Assembly (NCBI RefSeq): GCF_020921035.1
Contig: NC_063160.1
Coordinates: 21,115,595 to 21,179,594 of the forward strand
Direction of reading: 5' to 3'
Length of the DNA stretch: 64,000 bases
Source of the DNA: Rhodamnia argentea
Lineage: Eukaryota > Streptophyta > Magnoliopsida > Myrtales > Myrtaceae
Under the pieces are notes generated by a model. That model was not told the DNA's origin and did no database searches. It saw nothing but the letters and a program-made list of their open reading frames with translations. This document shows, in pieces, positions 46,145 to 58,335 of the stretch. The position numbers and the translations under genes are program-made. How positions within the stretch are numbered: the stretch's first letter is position 1; every line of letters starts with the position of its first letter.

Positions 46145-47593
46145 TGTCGCGACCTTCAAAAAATAGACAAGTTGATTTTCGGGCTAATGGATTATCGGGT
46201 TAATTAATTAACTAACCTAACTCGGACTCTCCCAAGTCCATACCAAATCGCAACTTAAGGTTCAAATAATTAACATGCAACGTGTTTTGAATTTGGAGTC
46301 GCCACTAATCATTTTCGGTAGGTTGATTAGAAACCTAAATAAAATAGCGGGAGAAACTATCTTATTTCCGCGAACCGGAGATTTTGAATTCGGGGATTTG
46401 GTTACGTCGGATTTCTCTAACGCCCTTTCGGTACCATTTTCATGAAAAATATTTGATTTGGCAATTTTGATGGATTTTGCTTGAAATTCAAAGATGCAAT
46501 TTTTTTGGTTTTTTCTTCTTTTTTATGGGGATGTAAAACATTGAACTTTGTACGATATACACCATGGGTGATTTAGAAAGAAAGAAAATGCAGCCAATCA
46601 CGAGTATTTATAAAAATAAATTAACATGTAATAATGCTAAAATTTGAAACACGTGGCATGTCTAAAATAAACAAACAAATATTCAAACCAAACGATTACA
46701 TTTTTGTAGATCGAGATGGAAAGGATTACCTTCTATTACACAAAATCTTACTCACATACACGTTATAGTTCCCTTCAAGATCTCGGAGCTGGAAGAACGC
46801 GGCTGTCGTCGAAAATGGCAAGCAATGGCCTTGTTAGGTTGCGAGGGGCGAAATATGTGTCGGGACTCGTCGAAGATGATGCTCGACTAAAACACTTTTC
46901 TTCACTCTCGAATTTTCCCTTCTGATTTTTCTCAAGAACTCTCTTTTTCCTCTCTAAAAATTCCTCTCAAAAACTCTCTCAAAACTCTCTCAATTCTCTT
47001 CCACTCTTCCTAAAAAACTCTCTCAATTCTCTTCTACTCTCTCTCTCAATTCTCTTCCACTTCCCCCTTCTAAAACTCTTCTCAAGAGCTCTCTCTTTTA
47101 TAGGCAAAGTTCTTCATCCTTCATTCTTCACCTTCATTTCTTCACCTTCCATCTTCATCTTCTCTTCTTCATCTTCATTTCTTCACCTTCCATTTTCATC
47201 TTCCCTTCTTCATCTTCATTTCTTCACCTTCCATTTTCATCTTCCCTTCATTATCTTCCCTTCATCATCTTCCCTTCTTTATCTTCTTTTCATTATCTTC
47301 CCTTCATCATCTTCCCTTCTTCATCTTCTTTTGGTATTTGCAATACGGTCCCTGAAGTTCCAAGTATTTGCAATACGGTCCCTGAAATTTTAAGTATTTG
47401 CAATACAGTCCTTGAAGTTTCAAATCTTCTCGGTGTATTTTTCCATCCCGTGCCTAGTCTAGACGCATGCTAAATTAAGTGTTCTGCTTGCCCGATTATA
47501 TGCCAATGCAATGTACGCTAAAAATAAATATGTGAGATGATTTTTTATAATTTTTATGCAAAAAATAGATTAATCAAAATTTAGGCGTCAACA
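46145..47593 (-). repeat. LTR (3' LTR of the element), 1,449 bp
   Basis: TGTCGCGACC to GGCGTCAACA. It holds a CT-rich minisatellite at about 47105-47335 made of 'cttcatcttcatttcttcac'-like units. It is nearly identical to 58336-59787. Confidence 0.95.
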
Positions 47594-47606
47594 GCTGCCC
47601 CTCTTT
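47594..47606 (-). other. Polypurine tract
   Basis: AAAGAGGGGCAGC on the minus strand, directly against the LTR, as expected for the second-strand primer. Confidence 0.6.
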
Positions 47607-47966
47607 GAGTGGAGGCTCGTAGAGGTTCCGCTCAAAGACAAAATTGAATCCTAAATTTTGACAAGTGCAAATTATGGATGAACTTTTTGGCGGGAGTTTT
47701 AATCCCATTTTTTATGTAATGAAGTGATGCATGATATGCAAGACTCGTAAATAACACGTGTCATAATTTCCCTTTTTCATGTTAGAGAAACCCGCACATG
47801 GATCGCATACAAGAATACCTGTTTTACCAAATTTCTCGTAAGCTAATGGTTCTCTTAATTTCCAAGCTTCTTTTTGCGGATGCAAGGATTTTAAGGTATT
47901 TGGCCTATCTCGTTATCGGAGACTTCTCCCTAATGCAAGACAGGCGCAAGATATGTGTGTCGTTTG

Positions 47967-48330
47967 AGATCACAAGAGCTACGTCGTTGTGAGTCGAAAG
48001 AAGTGGGATCAAGTTCACAAGAGCTACGTCGTTGTGAGTTGATTAAATGTCGAAATCGCCAAGTGCATATGTCTTCACGATTCGATAAAGGGGGAACCAA
48101 AATCATAAGAGCTACGTCGTTATGATTTGGTTTGGATCAAAAATATGGGTGCTTATGTCTTCATGATTTGATAAAGGAGCCGAAAATCATAAGATCTATG
48201 TCATTATGAGCCGACTAAAGGTCAAGATCACCAGTGCATATGTCTTCGTGATTCGAGACCGAAATCATAAGAGCTACGTCGTTATGATTTGATAAGATGT
48301 CAAGATCGCCCGGTGCATATGTCTTCACGA
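47967..48330. repeat. Tandem repeat with internal palindromes
   Basis: About five imperfect units share 'aagagctacgtcgtt' and, in most, 'gcatatgtcttca'. In three or more, the core sits between ATCATAA and TTATGAT, so each unit can fold as a hairpin. It lies close to the 3' LTR. Variable tandem repeats in this position are known from Tat/Ogre elements. Confidence 0.8.
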
Positions 48331-49686
48331 CTGACGGAAGAGGCATCTTGCCCGAATTGAACAATGTTTGATAGGAGCACCATTGAATGGAATCGATAAG
48401 TACAAAAGGGGCATATTGCTCGAATTGAATCATAACAACTATCATCGAAGAGTTGTTAATTTGAAAAGGGGTTCGGAAAACTTACCCGGGTTCTCCAAAC
48501 GATTAATCAAGGAACGAAACAGATTGCTCAGTATCGTACCTGGTAGGCATTTGCCAGCAAAACTTGCTCATTCAATAATCCTTGGATGAATTTCGAGACC
48601 TTGGGAGGGAACTCGAACATCGGGAATGTATTACGTATCATAGAATGTCGAGGTAACACACACAAACATATTCAACAATGAGTATAATGCAATCACTCAT
48701 ACTATGGTTCATGCACAACCATTCCGTCAAGTTTGCATTACCAATTTTGTCCAGAGAGGTTCTCACATGACGAATACCTCGAATGTGAGCTGAATGGGGG
48801 ACTTCGGTCCGAAAGGGCTTTCTCTCACTCTCGAGAAAAGCTATTTATCCTGTCTGCAGGATTCAAGAGAAATCACTCAATCTTTCCATCATCGCATTCG
48901 ATAAGGATCCAAGTAATCTCGCAATTGATACGATCGAGCCGATCCGGAGGTCTTGATTAGGACCGTAATGAGGGCTAGGTCAAAGGTTTACAAAGGGGAC
49001 TCTAATTGAGTCAAGGCCGCTGAAATGAATTTCTTCATCATCCGCTCCGATTTACAAGTCAAGAGCCCCGCAAAAATGAGAGAGAAATAATCTTGCTCGA
49101 ACTTCTTCGAGTGATGCTTAAAATCATTTAACTCTACGTTAACTCAAGTGCCCTAATCGAAGAGACTTTGGAGGGTTATAACGTAGGCTAGGATTGGGGC
49201 CGAGGAACGAAAAGGCTCATTTTGGCTCGAAATTAAATGAGAAGGGGCTTGACGTTGGTGATCATCGTCGACTAGCCACCGATCTTGGTCTTCCGGAAAT
49301 GTCTTCGGAAAGAATTCCATCATTGAATGAGGGATGGTAGTTTTCTACTGAAAATTGCACTTTGCAAACCGACTTCTTGGGGAGTCTTCTTCACAACAAG
49401 TGTCTGTCAAGGATTTGCAAGAGACACAATGCAAACATGTACATGGAATTTACAACTTAACATGCAAAAATGTACATTCAAAATTCAGAAGTACTTTACA
49501 AATGAATGTGCATTGGCCTTACTTTTGGTAGGCACTTTGCTTTTCCTATGCTTGAAATTTTCATATGAGATCAGCCTTTGCTTTTTTTTACTCCCGACTC
49601 TCATTTTTCTTTTTTTTCTTTTTTTTTTCGAGAAGAGATTTCTTTTCCTTTTTCTTTGAGAGCTCTTCGACATCTCTTTATTTTGC

Positions 49687-49696
49687 TTTTTTTTTT

Positions 49697-49732
<36 letters not shown>
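49687..49732. repeat. Poly-T tract
   Basis: About 35 uninterrupted T after one G, within a longer T-rich region (49600-49790). Confidence 0.9.
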
Positions 49733-50959
49733 CGAGAGTGGGCCCTTCTCCTTTAAGCTGAGTTTGCCTCTCCTTTTTTTTTACAATCCCATGATTTTGA
49801 ACCGGGAAGTACAACAAACATAAACATTTACAAAGAAAAATTATGTAAACATAAAAAATATAGCATACAATAAATGAGTCCATTCGGGAATTCTCTGTTG
49901 ACCCGACCATCTCCAATTCTAATCCTTGGGAAAATGCTATCTTCGTCTTTGGAATGAGCAAATGATCACCAACAGGGGTTTAAGAAATGAATTTGCAGGC
50001 TCAAGTGGGCTATGCAAAGAATGAAGTGTATAGATAGAGAAGTGAATGCTCTTCATCATCCTAAGGCACTTGAACTAAAATTCGAGTATAAATGCAAAGA
50101 AACACCCGAAGATTAATGTTAGTCCGAGCAAGAAAATTTCTAACCATTTACCTCGTGTTGCTGCTAGAATTAACCCGTCTGGACCCCGATGTGGAGTGGT
50201 TCTTGACAGGGGTAAAGAAATGAAACCATCGCTCAAAAGGGGTAATCAATGGATCACATGTAGTGTTTAGATAGAGAAATGAACGCCTCCGTCACTTCGG
50301 TTATCGTACCTTTCGCGAGAAAACTCTTTACCTCGGGGAATGCGGAATTTTGCCACCATTCATCTCGCCTGAAAAAATTGGACGTGTTTGGGAAATGATT
50401 GCCTTTCATCATCCTGTCATGCCCCATTCCATACATTTGATGTATCTTATGTAGTTCATGTTCCTTATTCAGAGTTGGTAAATTAAATACGAGGAACAGT
50501 CATGCACAAACTATGCAATGTATGAGTGTTTTCGAGCATATAAAATGTAGCAACTTTTTATCTTGGTGCAAGCACGTAAGAAAATTCTTAAGGGCGTGAA
50601 TTGTGAGTTGCCCCTGCTCATGCAAATGAGTTGCAAAACTTCATTATCTAGTTTGAGACATGAGATTGTCAAAGGCTCCAGGAATTTCTCATTTCATTAA
50701 TTTTTCGGGAGAAGGGATACTTCCCTATCCGGAAAGGCGGTGACCTTCGTAAAAATCAAAAGGGAAAGCGTCAATGTACGTTCTCACGTTCTAAACGAGT
50801 TGAAACGATACCGCTTTACCCTTGTACGAATTTCTTGTGAACTTTGAATTGAAAGGATCAACTCATCTGGATTGGATTGTATGTCCGGGATGTTATCTCT
50901 CCGGTCTTGTAACCATCCGGGCTGAGTTTCAATCGGCATTGAACTGCGAAGCAAAAAGG

Positions 50960-51055
50960 GTTTTATTAATCTTTGTACATTGATGCCAAATCCCGGGATC
51001 GAACCTGGGACGCCTCGGACCACTGTCATTCCCCCAACCACTAGGCTGTAGTGAT
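50960..51055 (-). mobile_element. Probable tRNA-derived SINE head
   Basis: On the minus strand an A-box-like sequence (CAGCCTAGTGGTTGGGG, about 51033-51049) is followed about 30 bp later by a strong B box (AGGTTCGATCCC, about 50995-51006). This is the RNA polymerase III promoter layout of plant SINEs. There is no intact tRNA fold or 3' CCA. It is nested inside the LTR element; its 3' end is not clear. Confidence 0.45.
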
Positions 51056-51583
51056 GTTGGCGTCCACGGTTGGTTCGCTTTTTGCTATATTGTTCTCAAA
51101 ACAGTTGGCAATCTCCCGTCGAGAATGAAATAAGCTTAAATCGAGTTTGAAATGATTGAGAGCCAATTGGGACGATACGGAGTTACCCATCTTTGAGTCC
51201 GCTTGGCCTTTTACTCGTATTCTCCCAAGTAAGGCTATTCGGAATCTCTCTTTACGGGCGTTCAGGGGCGTCGTCCACAAATTGATTTTCTACAGGCCTA
51301 GCTTAACAAGGAACTCACGCATTTGATAAGGGAGGAGAAAATTCGCCCTTTATCTCTAGGCAAATTCTAGACAGCTAGAAAGTAAAAAAAATATCCCACG
51401 CGGGGGAACTATACATGGAATCAAAGAAGTATTCATGCGAGATTGGTTCCACCTCTCTTGGCTGGCCATTCCAATGATCGATCGATTTTGTCTTGGATCA
51501 TACACCAACGATCGTTGTTCAAGGATCCATAATCACTTGCTTCGGATCACAACTCGGGAGGTCCTTCACTCCGAACCGGGCGA

Positions 51584-52479
51584 TCAAGGTGGTGAGCTCA
51601 TCATCAAAGTAATCTTCGATTGATACTCGAATTGGGTAGTGTTACTTGCTAATACTAGCGACGGATTTCCCACTTTGTTTTCACCGTGAGCGATCTGACC
51701 CCTTGAGCTTGAGCTTCCGCCGTTGCTCGGAAACTTGTAGGGATGATCAACTGGTCTGCTGCTAGAACCACCAGCGGAAGGTTGGTATGACATGTATTCT
51801 TGATTGGGAAGTGGCCGAGTACCTTTTGCTCGGTAGATTTTCCCGGTATTGATCTTCCAATCAACTTTGGTCCTGTCGTGTTGGTCCCAACCTCGCATCG
51901 TGCTTCCTCGACTTATCTCTAACCCTTTGAAGGTGATTCGTGACACTTTGCATGGTGAGTCCGTCTATATTCATTATTCGTGTACAGCCATTGGTCGTCT
52001 TTGAATTGATTCCTAGCCGTCGAACCGCCTCAATGAATATAGAATGAAGCTTGGCGGACCAAAGGGGCCTTTTCTTTTGGACAAAATCGTCGTCATCAGC
52101 TTGGTCGTAGTTTTTTTGTTCGAGTAATTGCTTCCTTACAGCATGCTGCCAAATGTTTTGGAGCATTCGAACGCAGATCGGCTTCAGTAGGACGTCTCGA
52201 GCACCATGCAATGTGGCCCTCGTTATGAACTGGCGATCATTACTTGCCGATACTACGATGACCTGTATGTCTAACTCGGAATCAATGATCTTTAAGAGAC
52301 TCGAAACCGTCCATATTGATCCCTACCACGGCTGTGACGACGATGTCAAACTCTTCTTTGTCTCGCCTCAGCACTTCTAAGGCATCCGTTGCCTTCGCAT
52401 AAGCAAAAACCCCGTACATGCAACTTCTCAAGATAGCAACGAGGATTGAGAGGGAAACGGGGTTGCCATCAATGGCCAT
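51584..52479 (-). pseudogene. Fragment resembling a type-B response regulator, inside the LTR element
   Basis: On the minus strand a receiver-like block comes first (ILVAILRSCMYGVFAYAKAT, then DALEVLRRDKEEFDIVV and MDGFESLKDH). Next comes a receiver C-terminal block (GARDVLLKPICVRMLQNIWQ). A GARP/Myb-like DNA-binding block follows: KKRPLWSAKLHSIFIEAVRR, then MNIDGLTMQSVTNHLQRVRD. Receiver followed by GARP is the layout of type-B ARR cytokinin-response transcription factors. The receiver reads as a pseudo-receiver. It lies in the sense direction of the retroelement. It appears to be captured host sequence, partial and decayed. Confidence 0.7.
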
Positions 52480-52883
52480 GACTCGTGAGATCCTCGGGAT
52501 AGGAAGGTTCCCATACTTCCGCTTGGAATGAACGTGTTTTTCTTTTAAAACCTTCCATATGTAGACCGAAAATGGCTGTTTCGACTAGAGAATGAGCTTT
52601 AGATGTTCTTGGACTTGCAAAAACAAATTGCCCGAAAATCACAAAAGCGATGATGGCCTTTCGTGACGGATTCTGAAGGTCGCTAGGTGTATGGAGACTT
52701 CAAGTTCTTTATAAACTTCCTCTCTCTTTTTTTTTATTAGTCTTGCAGACGGGTTTTCGCTTTCTCTACGAAAGAGGACAGCTTTTTCTCTCCTTTTCGG
52801 TCTTAGTGCCTTGGATCCGTTTCGTAATAACTCTCATCTCTCACTCCATCTATCATCTTCTTCCTTTTCCGATATGGAGGAGC

Positions 52884-53080
52884 CCTCAAATCTTTTCACT
52901 TTCTCTACAAACGAGGCAGTTACTTCCCTCCTCAAATCTTTTCGCTCCCTCCTACGAGCGAGACAGTTATTTCCCTCCTCAAATCTTTTCACTTCCTCCC
53001 GAGGCGGTTATTTCCTCGAATCTTTTTGCTTTCTCTAATAACGAGGCAGCTATTTTTTTCTCAAATCTTTTTGCATCTAT
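52884..53080. repeat. Short tandem repeat 'cctcaaatctttt'
   Basis: Four to five units of about 45-55 bp share 'ctcaaatcttttc', 'gaggcag' and 'ttatttccctc'. A related phrase recurs near 54250. Confidence 0.75.
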
Positions 53081-53459
53081 CTATGTGAAGGCTTTTAATG
53101 CTTTTCCTTTCGGCGTTCGGTCAAATCTGACAAAGAATTCACGCATTTAAGCATGATGATATTTGCGGATAGTATCGTTCTTTGCCCCTTGATTAACTCT
53201 AGGCGTAAAAGGAAGAATGTCTCACATGGGGACTTTGTAACAAACAGTACATTCATTCACGCATGTCTCTACTTCTCTTGAGAATTCATAAGGGCTAGCT
53301 AGTAATGCTCAAAAGAGTGATATTTTGAAAGCCCATAATAAAAACTCAAGCTTCATGTAGGCTCTGATTCGGAGTTTCATCGGTGTTGAATTGGCCGATC
53401 GTGACATCGTGGAAACTCCAATTGTAGTGATGCATGTCACTTCCCTCGAAGGGCATCGG

Positions 53460-54237
53460 TTACGCCTCCGCAAGGCCGACTTTTCGGGATGTATCCCCAA
53501 CGAAATCCGATTGTGCGAGAACTTGCTCGGGAGGATGAATCGATAAATGAGCATTTTCAATGCTCGGATGTGGCTCATCAAGGAACATGCCACCAAAGGT
53601 GATGGGGTTGCTGCGAGACATGGCAAATAGCGATGTTAAGAGCATCCCTATACCTCTTGATCTCTCGCTCGAAGCTCTTCATTTTCTTCCTTTAGAGACG
53701 CAAGTTCATGACTTTCACTTCGAACCTTCACTCGGGCCCGCTTGTTTTGAAACCAAAACCCGACCTTCAAGGGCTCCATTCCTAGCTTCCGGCTCAACTC
53801 ATTTTTTCGTTTCCCGTTCACGTAAGGGCACTCCTTAAAGGCAGCTTCGAGCTCTTTGATTTGATGTTTTCTTTTCGGGGTTGACTACGGCTGCTGCTGC
53901 TGCTATTGCTATTGTTATGCTTGTTATCGAGATCTTGAACTTCACCGCCAAGGGAGTTGGGTTTTACGGCTTCGGCTGGATCCGCCTCGAAATTCAGCGG
54001 TTCATTCTCGGGGATGTCTAGGTTGGTTGCCTCCAGGTAAGTCTTGGTAGCCTCCAAACATGTTGGATTGAAATACTTCTTACGCCTTTTGTTCACTCTA
54101 CTCTCCGTCGTATGCTTACTCTCTCCAAATTCTTCGAGTAAACATGCATGTTCCGCAGCCTCCCTTTTAACGTGGATGAAAACCACTAAGCCGGTGCTTC
54201 TCCCAAGATTTCGTGTTTCCCGCTCTGTCTTCTTCAT
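53460..54237 (-). pseudogene. Fragment resembling a class IV HD-ZIP homeobox gene, inside the LTR element
   Basis: The minus strand encodes a serine- and asparagine-rich stretch, then a homeodomain: [41 protein letters not shown] leucine-zipper-like segment follows ([16 protein letters not shown]). Further on comes FGGMFLDEPHPSIENAHL, recalling the segment after the zipper in class IV proteins. LFKECP-type wording and KVxFWFQNxR are hallmarks of HD-ZIP IV (GL2/ATML1-like) homeodomains. I see no START domain. It is a partial, decayed copy in the same orientation as the retroelement. Confidence 0.65.
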
Positions 54238-54555
54238 TTCCTTCTAACATGGTGGGACCCTCAAATCTTTTTCTGCAAGTATGCTTGTCCCTCTTTTAAT
54301 ATGGCGGAACCTTTAAGTCATTTCGCAACTTTTCGAATTTCGTGAGCCTCGAGATGGTAGATCCGTGATTCACGGACGAAACGTCCGTAGTTTTACCTGC
54401 AGATAATTAACTCGGCCCCCACAATAATTATTGCTATGACTTTTTCTGCCCTTTAAATTAGGATTTAACGCCGAGACGATTATCGCTTCCATATCCTCAT
54501 CTCCAACCTTCTAAGCACTCTTTCGCATCCACTGTTTCAAAGAACTTCAGCAACA

Positions 54556-55289
54556 ATGGCCTCCCTCCCCGCACGCATCTTCTCGGCTGAAGTTTTGGCC
54601 AAATGGGAGAAACTTTATAATCTCTTAGGCCGGGGCTACTCTTATATAGCCAACCATCCGGAGGTCGAAACCGAAATCCGTCTCATGTTTACGGATATGG
54701 ACACCGTTTCTATTCAAGGTACCAAGTTAGAAGAGGAATATAGGATCTTCCCTACCCTCTTTACTAACTTCCCGGGAGGCTTACAATCATGCTTATCAAG
54801 ATGTTACTTTGGCCTATCTTGTGAGGGCACGCTATCGGGATCGGACGGATAACTTGATGTTGGCCGATCTTGTAGCCGACAATTATAAGAAGGCCCTTGA
54901 CTACGGTAATGATCAAGTCTCACTCGCCGATTCGTGAGAGGGGGAACTTGGTGGAACGCTTGGCCATGTCCCGGACCATCTTCGAGCGCGATCCGCTCGA
55001 TATTGTTTTGAAATTTCAATGCTCATGGCTGGAAGAAAGGATGGACGATCTGACCCTGGATATAGCCCGCGGGAGAATGCTGATCCATGACTTGGAATCT
55101 GGCGTCGAGTATCACGAGGACGGGGTGGCCAAGCTTAAAGAGAAATGTGAGCTCCTCCTCTTTAAGTCGGCGGATCTCGATTCTCGAAGCGATCGGTGTA
55201 GGCGGAGCATCAACCGTATGGAGAGTCAGTTGAACTCCTTTGTGATGCTCATTAGGGCTCGGTTTGGCTTTACGTTCCCACCCCGATGA
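54556..55289 (+). other. Antisense reading frames within the LTR element
   Basis: Two neighbouring plus-strand frames oppose the element's coding direction. One begins MASLPARIFSAEVLAKWEKL (54556-54852). The other (54897-55289) is rich in charged, coiled-coil-like residues (DIARGRMLIHDLES, KLKEKCELLLFKSADLDSRS). I recognise no family. Extra antisense frames between pol and the 3' LTR are known from some Tat-lineage elements such as Grande. The region counts as part of a fossil element. Confidence 0.4.
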
Positions 55290-55888
55290 TCCGTTTGTAA
55301 GGCTCTCCGATGGATGAAACGAATGCAAGTTTTTACTGATTTCATCTTGGTCGTCATATTTTTTGGCAAGATAACCCCTTTTACTCTGTGAATATGTAAA
55401 TCTCACGCTACCGATGGCTGATTCAATTGGGCCAGAGAGACCCCCCATTCGAAACGATCTCTCGAAAAAAATTGGTAGCGATGAAACAAACGAATGCCCA
55501 AATGTGAACAACTTGTGAATCCGTATTAATATTATAACTCGATTATGAAAACATCGAGTAAATCAAGTATAATATTTCTTTACTGAGTCGAATTCACTGG
55601 GTTGGTAAATACACGACCATCCATCTCGGCCGAATCAAAGCACCACCAGGGAGCACCTTCTTTACTATATATGGACCACCATAGTTTGGAGCAAACTTCC
55701 CTTACGGGAGTGGGACTATTGGCAACAATTTTCGCAAGACCAGGTCATTGATCCGAAAATATCGAGGCCGAACTTTTTTGTTGAATGAATTAGCAACCCT
55801 CTGCACGATAACACTCGGCCATGACATATAGCCTTAATTCTCTTTTCATCGATCGATTCAATTGGCTTGCCCTCTCTGCTGGATCCAT

Positions 55889-56128
55889 TCAGCTTCCGTC
55901 AAGATAGCTTGAGACAAGATACGTAAGGGAAGGAATTTCCACTTCAACCGGTAGAACAGCCTCCATTCCATATACAAGAGAATACGGGGTTGCCCCCGTA
56001 GATGTCCGGATCGAGGTCCGATACGCCATAAGTGCAAATGGCAACCTCTCATGCCAATCGCGATAATTCTCGGCCGTCTTCGCTAAGATTTTCTTAATAT
56101 TCTTATTGGCGGCTTCTACTTGCTCCAT
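55889..56128 (-). pseudogene. Integrase C-terminal core piece of the LTR element
   Basis: The minus strand reads VEAANKNIKKILAKTAENYR, then WHERLPFALMAYRTSIRTST and GATPYSLVYGMEAVLPVEVE, the standard end of a Ty3/gypsy integrase core. It is part of a broken element. Confidence 0.85.
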
Positions 56129-56327
56129 TCATCGAGGACGATATGGGGAAGAGTTCGGATGCTTGATCTTGAATTCTTTGAACAATTCGTCCATTAGCTT
56201 GTTGTTCAAGTTTGAGCCATTGTCGGTGATTATGGCTTCGGGTGAACCATATCGAGCGATGATATCTCGACGGATAAATTTCACGATATTTCGTGCTTGT
56301 GACCGCTAAATAAGATGCGGCTTCGAT

Positions 56328-56560
56328 TCATTTAGAGAAATAGTCAATTGCTACCAAGATGAATCGATGCCCATTGGATGCTTTAGGATTGATAGGGCTG
56401 ATAACATCAATGTCCCACATAGAAAACGGCCATGGTTCGGATAACTGATGCAACTCGTTCGGAGAGACATTAATCTTGTCACCATGAATCTGACATTTGT
56501 GACAACTTCGGACATGCTGAACCGGGTTGGAAGTTCCATCATACTTTTCGAAGTCGGGCA
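56328..56560 (-). pseudogene. Integrase zinc-finger/core piece of the LTR element
   Basis: The minus strand reads CHKCQIHGDKINVSPNELHQ, then WPFSMWDIDVISPINPKASN and GHRFILVAIDYFSK. The wording fits the Tat/Athila branch of Ty3/gypsy. Confidence 0.85.
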
Positions 56561-57109
56561 TCTTGAACTTTTCTCGCACAATGATCTTTGAAAAGACAGA
56601 CGTGTCGACCGGGGTATGTTGTGAGTCCCCTCGACCTCTCGGATCCTCTCGTTCCATTTGGGCCAATAGCTTGGCCGTATAACCATTCAATCCGGGGCCA
56701 CGGGGCTGGCTTGAGGGATTGGGACTACGGGCGGCGTGCTCGAGCTCACGCCCGTGATGATCACATCCTCTACCGGCATTGTCGGATAGGGAGTAGCTTC
56801 CGGGGCTTTACCGAAATTGTCCGTAAGAGGAACTAGAGCAGGAAGCGGCGGGATGGCGGCGGATGATTGAAGTTTGGCGGTGAAGGCGGCCATAATTTCT
56901 TCCATCTTTCGGGACATCATCCCTTCAAAGCGCTCGATCAAGGAGCCAAGTTTCTCGTCTAGGGCAAAGACCGACGATAGCGTTGATGTCGGCCATCCTC
57001 TTTGCGATCGATCGAGTAATGTGTAGAGGATCCGTGACAAATTACCTGTACGCAGTAACAAACCCAAAATGAGTATAGGGAGCAAGAATAGCGAGCCGGC
57101 CCATGACAT
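56561..57109 (-). pseudogene. gag N-terminal region of the LTR element
   Basis: The minus strand contains SRKMEEIMAAFTAKLQSS and a proline-rich stretch. Nearer the integrase piece lies FKMPDFEKYDGTSNP, a block typical of the start of Tat/Ogre gag. Only part of gag is recognisable. Confidence 0.6.
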
Positions 57110-58314
57110 CCCTCTAGACTCAAACGAACAAAGTGTTTATGGCCAAAGGATTGAAACATGTAATTTTCAGTTTGTCCGCTTTACGAAAAAAATTCGTATT
57201 AATCCGTACGTTGATCAAAACATGTCCAAATTTTACGAGCTTATGGTTGAGAAGGTGATGAACAACTTTTATGTTGGCCAATCAGACTAGAAATGCACGG
57301 ATCAAATCAGTTTAATGTGTCTCTCCAAAACAATCACGTTCAGAAAACTGTTATAACCGCATGTTGTTGAAAAAACGAAGGGCCATATTAAATTATGAAT
57401 TTAATTCTGAAATTTTGTAAGATATTAGTTGAAACATAGGTCTACAACTTTCATGTTTGTCACTTACTCAAAGCTCGATCGTAGAATTTAGTAAAAATCG
57501 CACAACAGGAATAAGCCAAATCAGAATTGAGGACAACCGATGGAATTGTAAAAGCTGCGGAAGCAAAGTGCGAAATTGGAAATAAGACAATGAAACTTCT
57601 AAACAATCAACCTAAACCATGGACCGGCCCAAAATAAAAATGAGATAACAGGGTACAAGAGACAAGAAATTACCTCTCATACGAAGAAAATGCCAATCAC
57701 AAAGACATGCGCATGAATTGTGAGTTTAAATCTTATTATATCTATCCAAAAGGCTTTTGCAAAGTGAAATGATGAACGAAACGACATGTCGCAGCCTCGC
57801 GCACAGTCATCATGACTAGTCGCAACCTCGCGTACAATAGTCATGACTAGTCGGGTCCAATCACTTCGGCTTGGTTCGGTCGACAAGGGCAATTCTCATG
57901 CATCGTAGCCTCACGTGTATGAGAACGATCCTTGAGCCATTTTTTAGAAAAATTTTCGGGATCCAAATGGGATAACCTTTAGCGAAACCTTACTGCCAAG
58001 GTTAAAGAACCATCTAAATACCATCTTAAAACTATTAGTGTGACCCAGGTCCGGTCACTGGTTGTGTGCGATGTAGTGCAAATACGATAAATCATGCACA
58101 ACAATTAAAGGCAAACACCGCTTCAATGATTCAAAAGTTAAATCACAATTCCAATTCACCAAGCCTGCAAAACAAAGGGTTAGCCGATCACTCCTTCCCT
58201 TATAACTCCCAATCTGCAAAAATATTTAACACCTAAGAATGAGAATTCAACCAAAGTTTACCAAATCAAGTGATTTCTTTTTCATGAAATTATCCGGCCT
58301 AAGTCCTCTTTGGA
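57110..58314. other. 5' untranslated region of the LTR element
   Basis: Lies between gag and the primer site on the element's strand. No coding region is recognised; AT-rich. Confidence 0.5.
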
Positions 58315-58332
58315 TCCCCAGCGGAGTCGCCA
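58315..58332 (-). other. Primer-binding-site-like sequence
   Basis: TGGCGACTCCGCTGGGGA on the minus strand, three bases from the LTR. It starts with TGG, as sites pairing with a tRNA CCA end do. It is not the initiator-Met type. Confidence 0.6.
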
Positions 58333-58335
58333 AGC

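Noticed and set aside
47967-48330. CRISPR-like array
   Set aside because: Repeat spacing and spacers are irregular, units are imperfect, and the context is a plant retroelement.
49485-49961. Lysine-rich and phenylalanine-rich frames
   Set aside because: Translation of the poly-T/poly-A tract inside the LTR element.
50990-51050. A tRNA gene
   Set aside because: A and B boxes are present but no cloverleaf with matching acceptor stem can be drawn; a SINE head explains it better.
55023-55511. A 162-codon minus-strand frame
   Set aside because: No integrase or other pol motif; mostly the complement of the antisense frame.
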